Below are positions 50,495 through 59,863 of a stretch of 64,000 bases of DNA, piece by piece. The stretch spans positions 16,676-80,675 of the forward strand of contig CADCLG010000009.1 of the NCBI GenBank assembly GCA_902802305.1. The letters run 5' to 3'. The stretch is from an uncultured Spirochaetaceae bacterium (GTDB lineage Bacteria > Spirochaetota > Spirochaetia > Treponematales > Treponemataceae). The position numbers and the translations under genes were made by a program. Position 1 is the stretch's first letter. Every line of letters begins with the position of its first letter. The notes below the pieces were generated by a model, which was not told the origin of the DNA, ran no database searches, and was given only the letters and a program-made list of their open reading frames with translations.

Positions 50495-51058
50495 TTATTG
50501 CCCTTTTATAATTTCCTGAGCCAAATCTATTTTTTTCATGCAGCGGTTCATGGCGGTCTGTTCTATGTAGCGGTGGGCTTCTTCTTCGGTCATGTTTTTG
50601 TGAGACATTAAAACCATCTTTGCGCGATTGACAAGGCGTATTTCTTCCATTTTGTTTTTAAGTTTAATGTTCTGGAATAAAAGTCTGTCAATTTTTGCCT
50701 GAACTGCCAGAGCGATTTTAATCATGTTGTAAAAATAGAACTGGTCAAAAGGTTTTGTAATCGGCAGTATTCCGTAAGGTTCAACTTTATAGGAAATATG
50801 GTCAAAGTGTTCATTTGGAATTAAGAGCAGAATCGTTGAGTTTGATTCACTGATATCAGTTGCGAAATCTAAGCCGGAACCGTCAGCAAAATCTACAAGA
50901 ATTATTTTAAAGGATTCTTCCATAAGCTGACGGCGGGCTTCATTCAAATCAGATATTTCTGTGAGAGCAAAAAGGGGAGCAATCATCACTGATTTTATTT
51001 GCGAGGAAAGTTTGCTGTCTTTAGTGACCAAAAGCACTTTTGTTATGTCTGCTTCCAT
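50495..51058 (-). CDS. ANTAR-domain RNA-binding antiterminator with receiver-like domain
   Basis: The 187-residue protein has an N-terminal pseudo-receiver domain (about 1-120; KVLLVTKDSKLSSQIKSVM, IILVDFADGSGLDF) in which the usual phospho-Asp surroundings are poor, and a C-terminal ANTAR domain (about 130-182; KMEEIRLVNRAKMVLMSHKNMTEEEAHRYIEQTAMNRCMKKIDLAQEII). ANTAR proteins bind hairpins in nascent RNA and prevent transcription termination, often in nitrogen metabolism. It follows glnA by 45 bp on the same strand, and glnN with two leader terminators is nearby (54332), so glutamine synthetase genes are the obvious targets. Confidence 0.9.
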   Translation of the reverse strand: MEADITKVLLVTKDSKLSSQIKSVMIAPLFALTEISDLNEARRQLMEESFKIILVDFADGSGLDFATDISESNSTILLLIPNEHFDHISYKVEPYGILPITKPFDQFYFYNMIKIALAVQAKIDRLLFQNIKLKNKMEEIRLVNRAKMVLMSHKNMTEEEAHRYIEQTAMNRCMKKIDLAQEIIKGQ

Positions 51059-51103
51059 TTTTGTCCTGTTTTATTTACCTGTTGTCTTTTCTTGTAATCA
51101 GAT

Positions 51104-52285
51104 TTATCCGAAAATCTTTTTTATAAAATCACAATCTGCCTTGTGACGGGCATCTTCCAGGGAACGTGGAAGCTTTTTAAGTCCGACTGTAACTGTCTCA
51201 GCGGCACTGAACAAATCTTCTTCATTTGCTGGTGGCGGAGTGAGTTTGTTTTTAATTCCATCCATGGCTGCATAAATTACAAGGGCATAGGCCAGGTATG
51301 GATTGGCAGCTGCATCAGGAGAACGCAATTCAAGACGTGGTTCTTCTTTTGATTCCGGAATACGGATTAACTGAGAGCGATTGCCTTTTCCCCAGGAAAT
51401 ATATTTTGGTGCTTTTGATGAACCCAGTCTGCGGTAGGATTCTTCGAGAGGATTGAGAAAGTAAGTCATTTCTTCAATATGTTCAAGAATACCGGCAAGC
51501 GCATATTTCAGTGTTTCTGCGTCATCTTCGCCCTTGGAATTACGAATTGAAATATTTATATGCATTCCATTGCCAGGTTTACCGTCAATTGGTTTTGGAG
51601 AGAAATCTGCATGCAAACCGTTTGCTGTTGCTTTTGTGCGGACAATCCATTTAAAAGTGGAAGTGTTATCGGCAGTTGTAAGTGCATCTGCATAATGGAA
51701 ATCAATTTCATTCTGGCCTGGACCTTCTTCGTGATGGCTGGCTTCCGGCGTAATTCCCATCTGTTCAAGGGTAAAACAAATATCTCGGCGGATGTTTTCG
51801 CCTTTATCTTCTGGAGCGATGTCCATGTAACTTGCATTATCAAAAGTCGTTTTTGTCGGGTTGCCGTTTTCATCCAGGGTAAAAAGATAGAATTCCATTT
51901 CGGTTCCAATCATAAAATCGTAACCGGCGTCTTTGGCATATTTTACGGCAGTTTTTAACAGATAGCGGCTGTCTTTTTCGTAAGGACGGCCATCAGGATA
52001 TTTTATGTCACAGAACATGCGGACAACTTTTCCTGTACTTGGTCGCCATGGAATAATTGTGATGGTGTCTGGATCCGGATGAAGGAACAAGTCTGATTTA
52101 TCAGGTGATTCAAAGCCCTCAATTCCTGAAGCATCAAAGCTTATTCCATCGCGGAAGGCACGCTGCAATTGATTCGGCATGATAGAAATATTTTTTTGTT
52201 TACCGGCTAAATCAAAAAAGGCAAGACGGATAAATTTTACGTCTTCATCCTGAATAAAATCTAAAATATCCTGTTCTGTGTACAT
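51104..52285 (-). CDS. glnA: Glutamine synthetase, type I
   Basis: The 393-residue enzyme makes glutamine from glutamate and ammonia. Motifs: FFDLAGKQKNISI, IEGFESPDKSDLFLHPDP, GTEMEFYLF, HHEEGPGQNEIDFHYADAL, DFSPKPIDGKPGNGMHINIS and RLGSSKAPKYISWGKGNRSQLIRIP, the ATP- and glutamate-binding signatures. It is shorter than typical GSI (440-470) and I do not see the NLYDLP adenylylation motif, so PII/GlnE-type control is unlikely. It lies 15 bp after pyrG and before the ANTAR regulator gene, so the three are probably one transcript. Confidence 0.93.
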   Translation of the reverse strand: MYTEQDILDFIQDEDVKFIRLAFFDLAGKQKNISIMPNQLQRAFRDGISFDASGIEGFESPDKSDLFLHPDPDTITIIPWRPSTGKVVRMFCDIKYPDGRPYEKDSRYLLKTAVKYAKDAGYDFMIGTEMEFYLFTLDENGNPTKTTFDNASYMDIAPEDKGENIRRDICFTLEQMGITPEASHHEEGPGQNEIDFHYADALTTADNTSTFKWIVRTKATANGLHADFSPKPIDGKPGNGMHINISIRNSKGEDDAETLKYALAGILEHIEEMTYFLNPLEESYRRLGSSKAPKYISWGKGNRSQLIRIPESKEEPRLELRSPDAAANPYLAYALVIYAAMDGIKNKLTPPPANEEDLFSAAETVTVGLKKLPRSLEDARHKADCDFIKKIFG

Positions 52286-52300
52286 GTTTTACCTCTATAT

Positions 52301-53923
52301 TTAACTATTTTTGCAACATTTGCTTACAAAGTCAACAAAAAGTGGATGTGCGCGGTTCGGTCGGCTCTTAAATTCAGGATGGAACTGAACGCCTACAAAG
52401 AAATCATTTTCTTTTAAAGGAAGTTCTACGGCTTCTACCAATGTTTCGTCTGGCGAAGTTCCGCTGATTATAAGTCCTGCTTTTTGCATTTGTTCGCGGT
52501 AATTATTGTTGAATTCATAGCGGTGGCGGTGACGTTCTTGAATCAAAGATGCAGTTGCTCCCCCTGCTGCCTGGGAATAGGCTTTTTCAAGAATTGTATC
52601 TGGAGTAACTTTGCAAGGGTAAGAACCTAATCTCATGGTGCCACCTTTTTTAACATTTTTCTGTCCTTCCATCAAATCAATTACGCAGTTCAAACCGTCT
52701 TCTTTGAATTCGCGGCTGTTTGCATCTTTTAATCCAAGGACATTTCTTGCATATTCAATCACTAAAATCTGCATACCAAGACAGATTCCAAAATATGGCT
52801 TGTGATTTTCACGGGCCCACTGACAGCTTCGAATCATGCCTTCAGTTCCGCGTATTCCAAATCCGCCCGGCAGAATTATACCTGCACAATCCTTGAAAAT
52901 TTCATCGGCTGTCTGATCAGTTACGGTGTCGCTGTCAACCCACTCAATTTTTATATTTTTTCCTGTCAGGAAGCTTGCGTGATTAAGGGATTCTACAATT
53001 GAAATATATGAATCATGTAACTTTACATATTTTCCCACAAGCGCAATCTGAACTTCACCTTCTCTCTGATAGATTTTTTCAACAAGATTTTGCCAGTCAC
53101 TTAAATCACAATTAGTATTCTGAATACCAAGTTCACGACAAACAACTTCATCCATTTTCTGTTCGTGAAGCATTAAAGGAACTTCATAAAGATTTGGAAG
53201 AGTAGTGTTTGAAATTACGCAATCAGGACTTACATTACAGAAAAGAGAAATCTTGTGACGTACATCATCAGGAATTTTATTGCTGCTTCGTGTTACAATA
53301 ATATCTGGATGGATTCCCAGCCCCTGCAATTCGCGGACAGAATGTTGAGTAGGTTTTGATTTGAACTCATCAGAACCGCCGATATATGGAACAAGACACA
53401 CATGGATAAAAAGACAGTTTCTTCTTCCGACTTCCAGAGCCAGCTGACGGATTGCTTCAAGGAAAGGTTGACTTTCAATATCACCAGTTGTACCGCCAAT
53501 TTCAATAATACTTATATCAGCTTCTGCGTGTTCAGCATTTTTTAAAATATAATCTTTGATTTCGTTTGTTACGTGAGGAATAATCTGAACTGTTTCGCCA
53601 AGATATTCGCCGTTTCTTTCCTTGGTAAGAACATTCCAATAAACGCGTCCGCTGGTAAGGTTAGAATAGCGGCTAAGATTTTCATCGATAAAACGTTCGT
53701 AATGTCCAAGGTCCAAATCGGTTTCGGTTCCGTCGTCTGTTACAAAAACTTCACCGTGCTGATAGGGGCTCATCGTTCCCGGGTCTACGTTCATATATGG
53801 GTCGAGCTTTTGTGAAGAAACTTTTAATCCACGGCATTTTAAAAGTCTGCCCAAACTTGCCGCTGTAATTCCTTTTCCGAGTCCGCTGACTACTCCGCCT
53901 GTTACAAAAATAAACTTTGCCAT
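52301..53923 (-). CDS. pyrG: CTP synthase
   Basis: The 540-residue enzyme aminates UTP to CTP using glutamine. N-terminal synthetase domain: MAKFIFVTGGVVSGLGKGITAASLG, QKLDPYMNVDPGTMSPYQHGEVFVTDDG. C-terminal glutamine amidotransferase: GGFGIRGTEGMI, PYFGICLGMQ (nucleophile Cys) and GVQFHPEFKSRP (His and Glu). A GGAG site precedes the ATG at 53923. A promoter followed by a strong terminator hairpin lies in its leader, so it is probably regulated by attenuation. glnA, which makes its nitrogen donor, follows after 15 bp. Confidence 0.96.
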   Translation of the reverse strand: MAKFIFVTGGVVSGLGKGITAASLGRLLKCRGLKVSSQKLDPYMNVDPGTMSPYQHGEVFVTDDGTETDLDLGHYERFIDENLSRYSNLTSGRVYWNVLTKERNGEYLGETVQIIPHVTNEIKDYILKNAEHAEADISIIEIGGTTGDIESQPFLEAIRQLALEVGRRNCLFIHVCLVPYIGGSDEFKSKPTQHSVRELQGLGIHPDIIVTRSSNKIPDDVRHKISLFCNVSPDCVISNTTLPNLYEVPLMLHEQKMDEVVCRELGIQNTNCDLSDWQNLVEKIYQREGEVQIALVGKYVKLHDSYISIVESLNHASFLTGKNIKIEWVDSDTVTDQTADEIFKDCAGIILPGGFGIRGTEGMIRSCQWARENHKPYFGICLGMQILVIEYARNVLGLKDANSREFKEDGLNCVIDLMEGQKNVKKGGTMRLGSYPCKVTPDTILEKAYSQAAGGATASLIQERHRHRYEFNNNYREQMQKAGLIISGTSPDETLVEAVELPLKENDFFVGVQFHPEFKSRPNRAHPLFVDFVSKCCKNS

Positions 53924-53930
53924 TTTTTTT

Positions 53931-53998
53931 CTCCAAATAAAAAAAGGCGCTCATCCAGTGTGACGACAATTATGCCATCAAAATGAATGAACGCCTTT
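53931..53998 (-). terminator. Attenuator hairpin in the pyrG leader
   Basis: On the minus strand AAAGGCGTTCAT (53998-53987) pairs with ATGAGCGCCTTT (53954-53943) with one G-U pair; TTTTTTT follows, then the pyrG ribosome binding site. The stem starts within a few bases of the predicted RNA 5' end. Confidence 0.8.
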
Positions 53999-54008
53999 GT
54001 TCATTTTT

Positions 54009-54037
54009 ATTGTATAAGTTTAGATTTATGGTGTCAA
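54009..54037 (-). promoter_or_regulatory. Promoter of pyrG-glnA-ANTAR operon
   Basis: On the minus strand TTGACA (54037-54032), exactly 17 bp, TACAAT (54014-54009). Confidence 0.85.
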
Positions 54038-54135
54038 TACGAGCCCGTTGCATTTCTATTATAAATTCAATCGCTACTAGGCTCGTTCACAGTTTTGTGG
54101 GGGGAAAGAAAATTTACAATACTTTTTGAATAATC

Positions 54136-54164
54136 TTGACAAGGTTTTTTCTTTGCGATATAAC
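54136..54164 (+). promoter_or_regulatory. Promoter of glnN
   Basis: TTGACA (54136-54141), exactly 17 bp, TATAAC (54159-54164), about 170 bp before the start codon. Confidence 0.8.
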
Positions 54165-54184
54165 GGAAATAACAACGGCAAAGA

Positions 54185-54218
54185 GGTCGCGGAATGGATA
54201 GTTCTGCGACCTTTTTTT
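54185..54218 (+). terminator. First leader terminator of glnN
   Basis: GGTCGC (54185) pairs with GCGACC (to 54211), with more pairing inside, then seven T. It is only about 15 nt from the predicted 5' end of the RNA and is preceded by ACGGCAAAG (54175-54183). Confidence 0.85.
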
Positions 54219-54255
54219 GTTTATGGGCTTGTGAGCTCGTGAAAGAGACGGCAAA

Positions 54256-54317
54256 GGCGCTGCATTTTTTTTCCAACTGGTGTACAACGGTTTGAAAAGT
54301 GCGGCGCCTGTTTTTTT
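54256..54317 (+). terminator. Second leader terminator of glnN
   Basis: GGCGCTGCA (54256-54264) pairs with TGCGGCGCC (54300-54308), with an inner TTTTC/GAAAA stem, then TGTTTTTTT and the AAGGAG of glnN. The same 9-mer ACGGCAAAG (54248-54256) precedes it as precedes the first. Confidence 0.85.
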
Positions 54318-54331
54318 GTAAGGAGACAATT

Positions 54332-56440
54332 ATGGAACAGGTTAGTGAGATTTTTGGTGAAAACGTTTTTAATGAAACGGTCATGAAGGCACGTTTGCCT
54401 AAAGAAACTTATAAACAGCTGATGAAAACAATTCAGGGTGGAGAAAAACTGGATGCATCGGTTGCTACAGTTGTTGCTAATGCAATGAAAGACTGGGCGG
54501 TAGAGAAGGGAGCAACTCATTATACCCACTGGTTCCAGCCTTTAACAGGTATTACTGCAGAAAAACACGACAGCTTTATTGAACCAGTTGATGGTGGCAG
54601 AGTTATTATGGAGTTCAGCGGAAAAGAGCTTGTTCAGGGTGAACCAGATGCTTCAAGTTTTCCAAGTGGAGGAATCCGCGCAACCTTTGAAGCCCGTGGT
54701 TATACAGCCTGGGATCCGACATCGTATGCATTTATTAAAGATGGTACTCTTTGTATTCCAACAGCTTTCTGTTCTTACACTGGTGAAGCCTTGGATAAAA
54801 AGACACCGCTTCTTCGTTCAATGCAGGCTATCAGCAAGCAGGCAGTTCGCGTACTCAAATTATTTGAAGGCAACGAGGCAGTTACATCTGTTAAAACAAC
54901 AGTTGGACCTGAACAGGAATATTTCTTAGTAGATAAATCAGTTTACGATAAGCGTGAAGACTTAATTTACACAGGACGTACACTTTATGGTGCAAAAGCT
55001 CCAAAAGGTCAGGAATTGGAAGATCATTACTTTGGTATGATTAAGCCACGTGTTCAGGAGTTTATGAAGGATTTAAACCGCGAACTCTGGAAGCTTGGAA
55101 TCCTGGCAAAAACTGAACATAATGAAGTTGCTCCAGCTCAGCACGAATTGGCTCCAATTTTCAGCACGACAAATATTGCCTGTGATCACAATCAGCTTAC
55201 AATGGAAATGATGCGCAAAATTGCTTCTAAACACGGAATGGTTTGTCTTCTTCATGAAAAACCATTTGCAGGAGTAAACGGAAGCGGTAAACATAACAAC
55301 TGGTCTATATCAACAAATACTGGCAAAAACCTTCTCGATCCAGGGGCAACACCAGAAAGCAATGCACAGTTCCTCCTCTTCCTCTGTGCAGTTATTAAAG
55401 CTGTTGATGAGTATCAGGATTTGCTCCGTATTTCTGTTGCATCAGCTGGAAATGACCATCGTCTTGGAGCTAACGAGGCGCCTCCAGCAATTATTTCAAT
55501 CTTCCTTGGAGATGAATTGAGTGGAATTCTGGACAGCCTTGAAAAAGGCGTACCATACGGAAAGCACGAAAAAGAGAAAATGCAGATTGGCGTTACAGTT
55601 CTTCCTGAGTTCAGCAAAGATACAACTGACCGAAACAGAACTTCACCATTTGCATTTACCGGCAATAAGTTTGAGTTCCGTATGCTTGGAAGTAATGAAT
55701 CTATCGCATGTGCCAACGTTTTCTTAAACACAGTTGTTGCTGAAGAATTAAGTCAGTTTGCCGATGTTCTCGAAAAGTCTAGCAACTTCAAAAACGATCT
55801 TCATGAATTGATTTTGAAGACAATAAAAGAACACAAACGAATTATTTTCAACGGAAATGGTTATGATGATTCCTGGGTTAAAGAAGCAGAAAAACGCGGA
55901 CTCTACAATCTCAAATCTACACCAGAAGCCTTGCCTCACATTCTTGACGAAAAGAACGTAAAAGTTTTTGAAAAGTTTGGAGTATACAGCAAGGTAGAGC
56001 TTGAAAGTCGCTTTGAGATTCACAACGAAAACTATTCAAAAATTATCAACATCGAAGCCGAAACAATGCTTGAAATGGCAAGAAAAGATATTCTTCCATG
56101 TGCAAGTAAATATGCTACAAGCCTCGCTTCTACAATCGGTCTGAAAAAAGCTGCTTGTGGTGAGTGTGATACCTCTTACGAAAGCGAAATGCTTGGTAAA
56201 GTTTCTTCCCTTACCGCAGATATCTATAAAAAATCCAGTGAGCTTGATAAGGCTGTTTCTCAAGCAAAAGACCTTACTTCAAATGGTGCCGCTTCTGATA
56301 AAGTTGCAATGTTCTACCGTGAAAAAGTATTTGCCGCAATGGGCGAACTTCGTGCCTCTGCCGATGCTCTCGAAGTAATCACTCCAAAAGCATTATGGCC
56401 ATTCCCAAGCTACGGAGATTTGCTTTATAGCGTAAGATAA
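54332..56440 (+). CDS. glnN: Glutamine synthetase, type III
   Basis: From the ATG at 54332 behind AAGGAG the protein is 702 residues, as expected for the large GSIII class of anaerobes. It has the GSIII-specific N-terminus ([23 protein letters not shown]), [77 protein letters not shown] and [17 protein letters not shown]. It assimilates ammonia. The window therefore encodes two different glutamine synthetases, with the ANTAR regulator between. Two terminators in the leader suggest antitermination control by nitrogen status. Confidence 0.95.
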   Translation: MEQVSEIFGENVFNETVMKARLPKETYKQLMKTIQGGEKLDASVATVVANAMKDWAVEKGATHYTHWFQPLTGITAEKHDSFIEPVDGGRVIMEFSGKELVQGEPDASSFPSGGIRATFEARGYTAWDPTSYAFIKDGTLCIPTAFCSYTGEALDKKTPLLRSMQAISKQAVRVLKLFEGNEAVTSVKTTVGPEQEYFLVDKSVYDKREDLIYTGRTLYGAKAPKGQELEDHYFGMIKPRVQEFMKDLNRELWKLGILAKTEHNEVAPAQHELAPIFSTTNIACDHNQLTMEMMRKIASKHGMVCLLHEKPFAGVNGSGKHNNWSISTNTGKNLLDPGATPESNAQFLLFLCAVIKAVDEYQDLLRISVASAGNDHRLGANEAPPAIISIFLGDELSGILDSLEKGVPYGKHEKEKMQIGVTVLPEFSKDTTDRNRTSPFAFTGNKFEFRMLGSNESIACANVFLNTVVAEELSQFADVLEKSSNFKNDLHELILKTIKEHKRIIFNGNGYDDSWVKEAEKRGLYNLKSTPEALPHILDEKNVKVFEKFGVYSKVELESRFEIHNENYSKIINIEAETMLEMARKDILPCASKYATSLASTIGLKKAACGECDTSYESEMLGKVSSLTADIYKKSSELDKAVSQAKDLTSNGAASDKVAMFYREKVFAAMGELRASADALEVITPKALWPFPSYGDLLYSVR

Positions 56441-56478
56441 CTAAAAATCCACAATCAGAATAATTTTTAGGATTTTCT

Positions 56479-56530
56479 GGAGGTTCCCCCCATGGGCTGC
56501 TTTTTGCAGCTCATGGGGGTGTGTGGTTAA
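56479..56530 (+). other. Very stable hairpin after glnN with a 12-codon mini-frame
   Basis: CCCCCATGGGCTGC (56487-56500) pairs with GCAGCTCATGGGGG (56506-56519) around TTTTT; no T-run follows, so it is not a classic terminator. GGAGG (56479-56483) and an ATG at 56492 inside the stem define a 12-residue frame (MGCFLQLMGVCG). It could be a stability or factor-dependent termination element; translation of the mini-frame is doubtful. Confidence 0.4.
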
Positions 56531-56533
56531 ATC

Positions 56534-57418
56534 TTAGTTAGCTTCATATCTTTGAATGTCGCTTATTACACTTTTTTCCAAGTTTGTAAAAGAGGATTCA
56601 GAAAAAGTGTCACTAGGTTTATACCAGTCAAAATCAGAAAAGATTTTCTTTAAATCATCTGATTGAAATTTATATCCATGTTTTGCATAGACAAGATTTC
56701 GCAATAACCTTAAAGATTCTTTTGAATCATGATATTTATAAACTCTCAAATGAGCATAATCTTCATCATTCCAATAAAATAATGGAATTGTCTGAATGAT
56801 TTCATCAGTTCTTTTTGACTCCCAGTGACCAACTCTTTCTGTCTTGTAAATATTTGCAGAAACACCTTCAATCTTCAAAACACATCTGGACAAAACCAAG
56901 GCTCCATAATCATCAACATAACTTGGCCACAAATCAAAATGATATTGCTTGCCATAAATTGTAACGTTTCCACCTTCAACTAAAATATTCTTATTATGAA
57001 TTGCATCAGCAAAAATAATATTCAGAACTTTTTCGGCATAAGCATCCCAATCAGCTTTTTTTGTTGAGATTCGATGATACGACAATCCATTTTCATCAAG
57101 AATATATCTTTCATCTCCACGTTTTACAAAAGACCACTTTTCAAAATCTTTTGCAAGCACGGCATATCCATCAGAAAAACGAACCTGAGAATAACAGATA
57201 TTATCCTCAAGTGACAGAATATCATAATGAGATTCTGCAATAGTATTCAGGGCCTTTTCATAAGACATATACTCTTTTACAAGCATTTCCATCTGAACCG
57301 GCATATAGGTTCCAAGAAAATCTTTTGGCACATTGGAAAGAGTATGCTCATCAGCATAAAGAGCAGATGAGAACAATAAACAGAATGTTATGATAAAAAA
57401 TCTACGTAATACTTTCAT
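56534..57418 (-). CDS. Secreted YARHG-domain protein
   Basis: The 294-residue protein has a signal peptide (MKVLRRFFIITFCLLFSSALYA). The C-terminal ~85 residues carry LRLLRNLVYAKHGYKFQSDDLKKIFSDFDWYKPS, a YARHG domain, an extracellular domain of unknown role seen in many Bacteroidetes and spirochaete envelope proteins. The middle region is beta-rich with no recognised motif. The gene is on the same strand as the esterase 54 bp upstream. Function unknown. Confidence 0.75.
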   Translation of the reverse strand: MKVLRRFFIITFCLLFSSALYADEHTLSNVPKDFLGTYMPVQMEMLVKEYMSYEKALNTIAESHYDILSLEDNICYSQVRFSDGYAVLAKDFEKWSFVKRGDERYILDENGLSYHRISTKKADWDAYAEKVLNIIFADAIHNKNILVEGGNVTIYGKQYHFDLWPSYVDDYGALVLSRCVLKIEGVSANIYKTERVGHWESKRTDEIIQTIPLFYWNDEDYAHLRVYKYHDSKESLRLLRNLVYAKHGYKFQSDDLKKIFSDFDWYKPSDTFSESSFTNLEKSVISDIQRYEAN

Positions 57419-57472
57419 GATTTACCTCCTCTTATAATCAAGTCATTATTTAAAAGTCGCGCCTCATCAGCC

Positions 57473-58360
57473 TTATGCTTTAATCGCCTCTGCCAGCCAT
57501 CCAAGAACTCCATTGGGCAAACTTTCTTCCATAGGAGTTCCATCATCAAACATGAGGTTGCAGTGCATTTCGTTTATGATACAGTGCTGGCCCATTTCAT
57601 AGCCAAAATTGATTGAAGCAATTCCGTGATCGCCGTTGTAAACCCAGTCTGGAGTGAAAATAAAAGAGTGTTTCATTTTCTTCATGCGGGGAATAAGTGG
57701 GGCAACGTTTTTGTTGAAGTCATTTACTTCATCACGCTTTCCAATTGCGAAAAATAGGTGAACATCATTTTCATCATACAAATCAAAAAGCTCAGGTCCA
57801 GGAATTTCCGGTGCCCCCATTGGAATAATAATATTAAAGAAATCAGGGAAGTCGTAACTAACACGCAGACACATAGCACCACCGCTGGAATTTCCAAGAA
57901 TTGCTTTTTTGTTGATACCGCCATTTTTCTCAGCGTGTTTTTTGATAAAGGCGCATACGACGTCATGAACTTTTTTAGTTTCAATTTCATTCCAATTTCC
58001 GCGACACATTCCATCTGAATCACGATATTCAGGTGCAAGCGGAACTAAAATATAAGCGCCGCCAAGAGCCTTTTGATAATCATCTTTTGAATAAAATTCT
58101 GCACCAGCATAATTTATACATACATCTCCTTCGAGTGCATTTGAAGTTCCATGCATAACAATCAGAAGAGGGTAGGGCTTGCCTTTTGCGTAACCATGCT
58201 CAGTTGGGTCGTAAAAATAGTAGCTGAGACCTGAAACTTCTAAATCAGAATCTTTATGAAAGCGGTCAAAATATTCGCCTACTTTATAAGTTGGTGCGTA
58301 AGAAATAAAGCTTCCTTCTGGAATCTCATTTGCCCATGGTGGTGATGGTTTTTCAGACAT
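57473..58360 (-). CDS. Alpha/beta-hydrolase esterase
   Basis: From the ATG at 58360, after AGAGG, the enzyme is 295 residues (MSEKPSPPWANEIPEG). Features: PLLIVMHGTSNA (oxyanion His-Gly), ILGNSSGGAMCLRVS with the nucleophile Ser in GxSxG, FAIGKRDEVND as acid region and NGDHGIASI with the His. It resembles polysaccharide-linked or feruloyl-type esterases but the substrate is unknown. An upstream in-frame ATG at 58435 would add a hydrophobic segment that could serve as a membrane anchor, but it lacks a ribosome binding site; that alternative remains open. Confidence 0.75.
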   Translation of the reverse strand: MSEKPSPPWANEIPEGSFISYAPTYKVGEYFDRFHKDSDLEVSGLSYYFYDPTEHGYAKGKPYPLLIVMHGTSNALEGDVCINYAGAEFYSKDDYQKALGGAYILVPLAPEYRDSDGMCRGNWNEIETKKVHDVVCAFIKKHAEKNGGINKKAILGNSSGGAMCLRVSYDFPDFFNIIIPMGAPEIPGPELFDLYDENDVHLFFAIGKRDEVNDFNKNVAPLIPRMKKMKHSFIFTPDWVYNGDHGIASINFGYEMGQHCIINEMHCNLMFDDGTPMEESLPNGVLGWLAEAIKA

Positions 58361-58505
58361 TTTTTCCTCTTTTAAATGATATTTGTTTAATACTATTAGT
58401 ATAAAAATAATCAGCCAAATCATCAATAATCGCATTGTCGAAACAAATTGCTACAAATTACCGCAAGACAGATTGTTACAAGACAACAAAATTATCACAA
58501 GGCAC

Positions 58506-58534
58506 TTGCTGATAGTGCACAATAGACTTACAAT
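58506..58534 (+). promoter_or_regulatory. Promoter of ldhA
   Basis: TTGCTG (58506-58511), 17 bp, TACAAT (58529-58534), 60 bp before the start codon. Confidence 0.5.
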
Positions 58535-58594
58535 GGATTACAGAGACTTCAATATAATACAAATAATTTAGAAAAATATATAAGGAGATTTATT

Positions 58595-59596
58595 ATGAAA
58601 ATTGCATTTTTCGATACACGTTCTTACGACAAGGCTTCGTTTACTAAGGCGAATACAGAAGGCGTGTTTAATTACGAGATAGATTTCCGCGACTATAAAT
58701 TGAACGAGAACACGGCGCTCACTGCAAAAGGGTACGAGGTAGTTTGTGTTTTTGTAAATGATGTTGTCAATGCAGAAGTAATTTCAATTCTCAAAGAATG
58801 TGGCGTAAAGTTGATTGCCCTCCGCTGTGCAGGTTTTAATAATGTTGATTTAAAGGCTGCTTCTAATGCTGGAATTAAAGTTGTGCGCGTTCCGGCTTAT
58901 TCTCCCTATGCAGTTGCCGAACATGGTGTTGCCCTTTTAATGTCGCTTACCCGTCATATTCCTCAGGCCTATCTGCGAACAAAAACTGCGAACTTTAATA
59001 TAGAAGGACTTACCGGACGTGATCTTCATGGACTAACTGCCGGAATTATTGGTACTGGAAAAATCGGTCAGATTATGGCAAATATCTTAAAAGGTTTTGG
59101 AATGAAGATTATTGCTTTCGATCCATTTCCGAATGAAAAATGGGCTGTAGAAGCTGATGTGCAATATGTGAGCAAAGAGGAGATTTTTCAGCAGAGTGAT
59201 GTTCTAAGTCTGCACTGTCCGCTTACAGAAGAAACCAAGCATATTGTAAATCATGATACAATGAAAATGATGAAACACGATGCTGTAATAATCAATACTG
59301 GCCGAGGAGCACTGATTGATTCAAAGGCGTTAGTTCATGCACTAAAGCATGGTCATATCGGCGGAATTGGTATGGACGTTTACGAAGAAGAAAGCAAATA
59401 CTTTTTCAGCGACTGGTCTACCGATATTATGACCGATGATGTTCTTGCTCGTCTGCTTACTTTCCCAAACGTTATTATCACAGGACATCAGGCTTTTCTT
59501 ACAACGAATGCCCTTAAAAATCTTGCCGATACAACGCTTGAAAATATCAGGGCATTTTCTGCTGGAGAAAAACTTGTCAACGAGGTAAAAGGGTAG
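58595..59596 (+). CDS. ldhA: D-lactate dehydrogenase (2-hydroxyacid dehydrogenase)
   Basis: The 333-residue enzyme reduces pyruvate to D-lactate with NADH. It shows the LdhA-type N-terminus (MKIAFFDTRSYDKASF), ALRCAGFNNVDLKAA, the NAD-binding GIIGTGKIGQIMANILKGFG, LHCPLTEETKHIVN with Arg in INTGRGALID, and the active-site HQAFLT with catalytic His. AAGGAG precedes the ATG. It is the fermentative route for regenerating NAD. The gene is alone; decayed sequences follow it. Confidence 0.93.
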   Translation: MKIAFFDTRSYDKASFTKANTEGVFNYEIDFRDYKLNENTALTAKGYEVVCVFVNDVVNAEVISILKECGVKLIALRCAGFNNVDLKAASNAGIKVVRVPAYSPYAVAEHGVALLMSLTRHIPQAYLRTKTANFNIEGLTGRDLHGLTAGIIGTGKIGQIMANILKGFGMKIIAFDPFPNEKWAVEADVQYVSKEEIFQQSDVLSLHCPLTEETKHIVNHDTMKMMKHDAVIINTGRGALIDSKALVHALKHGHIGGIGMDVYEEESKYFFSDWSTDIMTDDVLARLLTFPNVIITGHQAFLTTNALKNLADTTLENIRAFSAGEKLVNEVKG

Positions 59597-59746
59597 AGCA
59601 ACCATACCGGGTGTTTCTTCCTTTGGAATCCCGTAAGTTACGAAAAGAATTTCCAGATTACTGATTACAATTCTACTGATTGCCGAATTATAATAAACTG
59701 GTGAACCAATAACAAGTCCAGCAGCTTTTTCAAAAATCTGCTCCAT
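59597..59746 (-). pseudogene. Fragment of an NADPH-dependent FMN reductase gene
   Basis: The minus strand reads MEQIFEKAAGLVIGSPVYYN then SAISRIVISNLEILFVTYGIPKEETPGMVAL. GSPVYY is a hallmark of the flavodoxin-like FMN reductase family, but about 150 more C-terminal residues and the N-terminal flavin-binding loop are missing; the frame then simply runs into antisense of ldhA. It is a remnant of a lost gene. Confidence 0.6.
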
Positions 59747-59863
59747 TTCGCGGAATGAAAGTATAAAAATGTTTCTTGTATAATTATGATTCTTCGTTGT
59801 AGGAAAATGGATAGAGAAGTTTTTTTTAGATTCACTTTTTAATCAATTGTAATTTGTAACTAG

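Noticed and set aside
54185..54317. Classical two-hexaloop ANTAR target in the glnN leader
   Set aside because: The first hairpin closes to a loop of five to seven bases and I could not draw two six-base loops with the conserved A and G; only the tandem terminators are claimed.
59342..59596. Continuation of the FMN reductase fragment frame into ldhA
   Set aside because: Past 59597 the translation is antisense of ldhA and no longer resembles the reductase, so only 59597-59746 is kept as a remnant.
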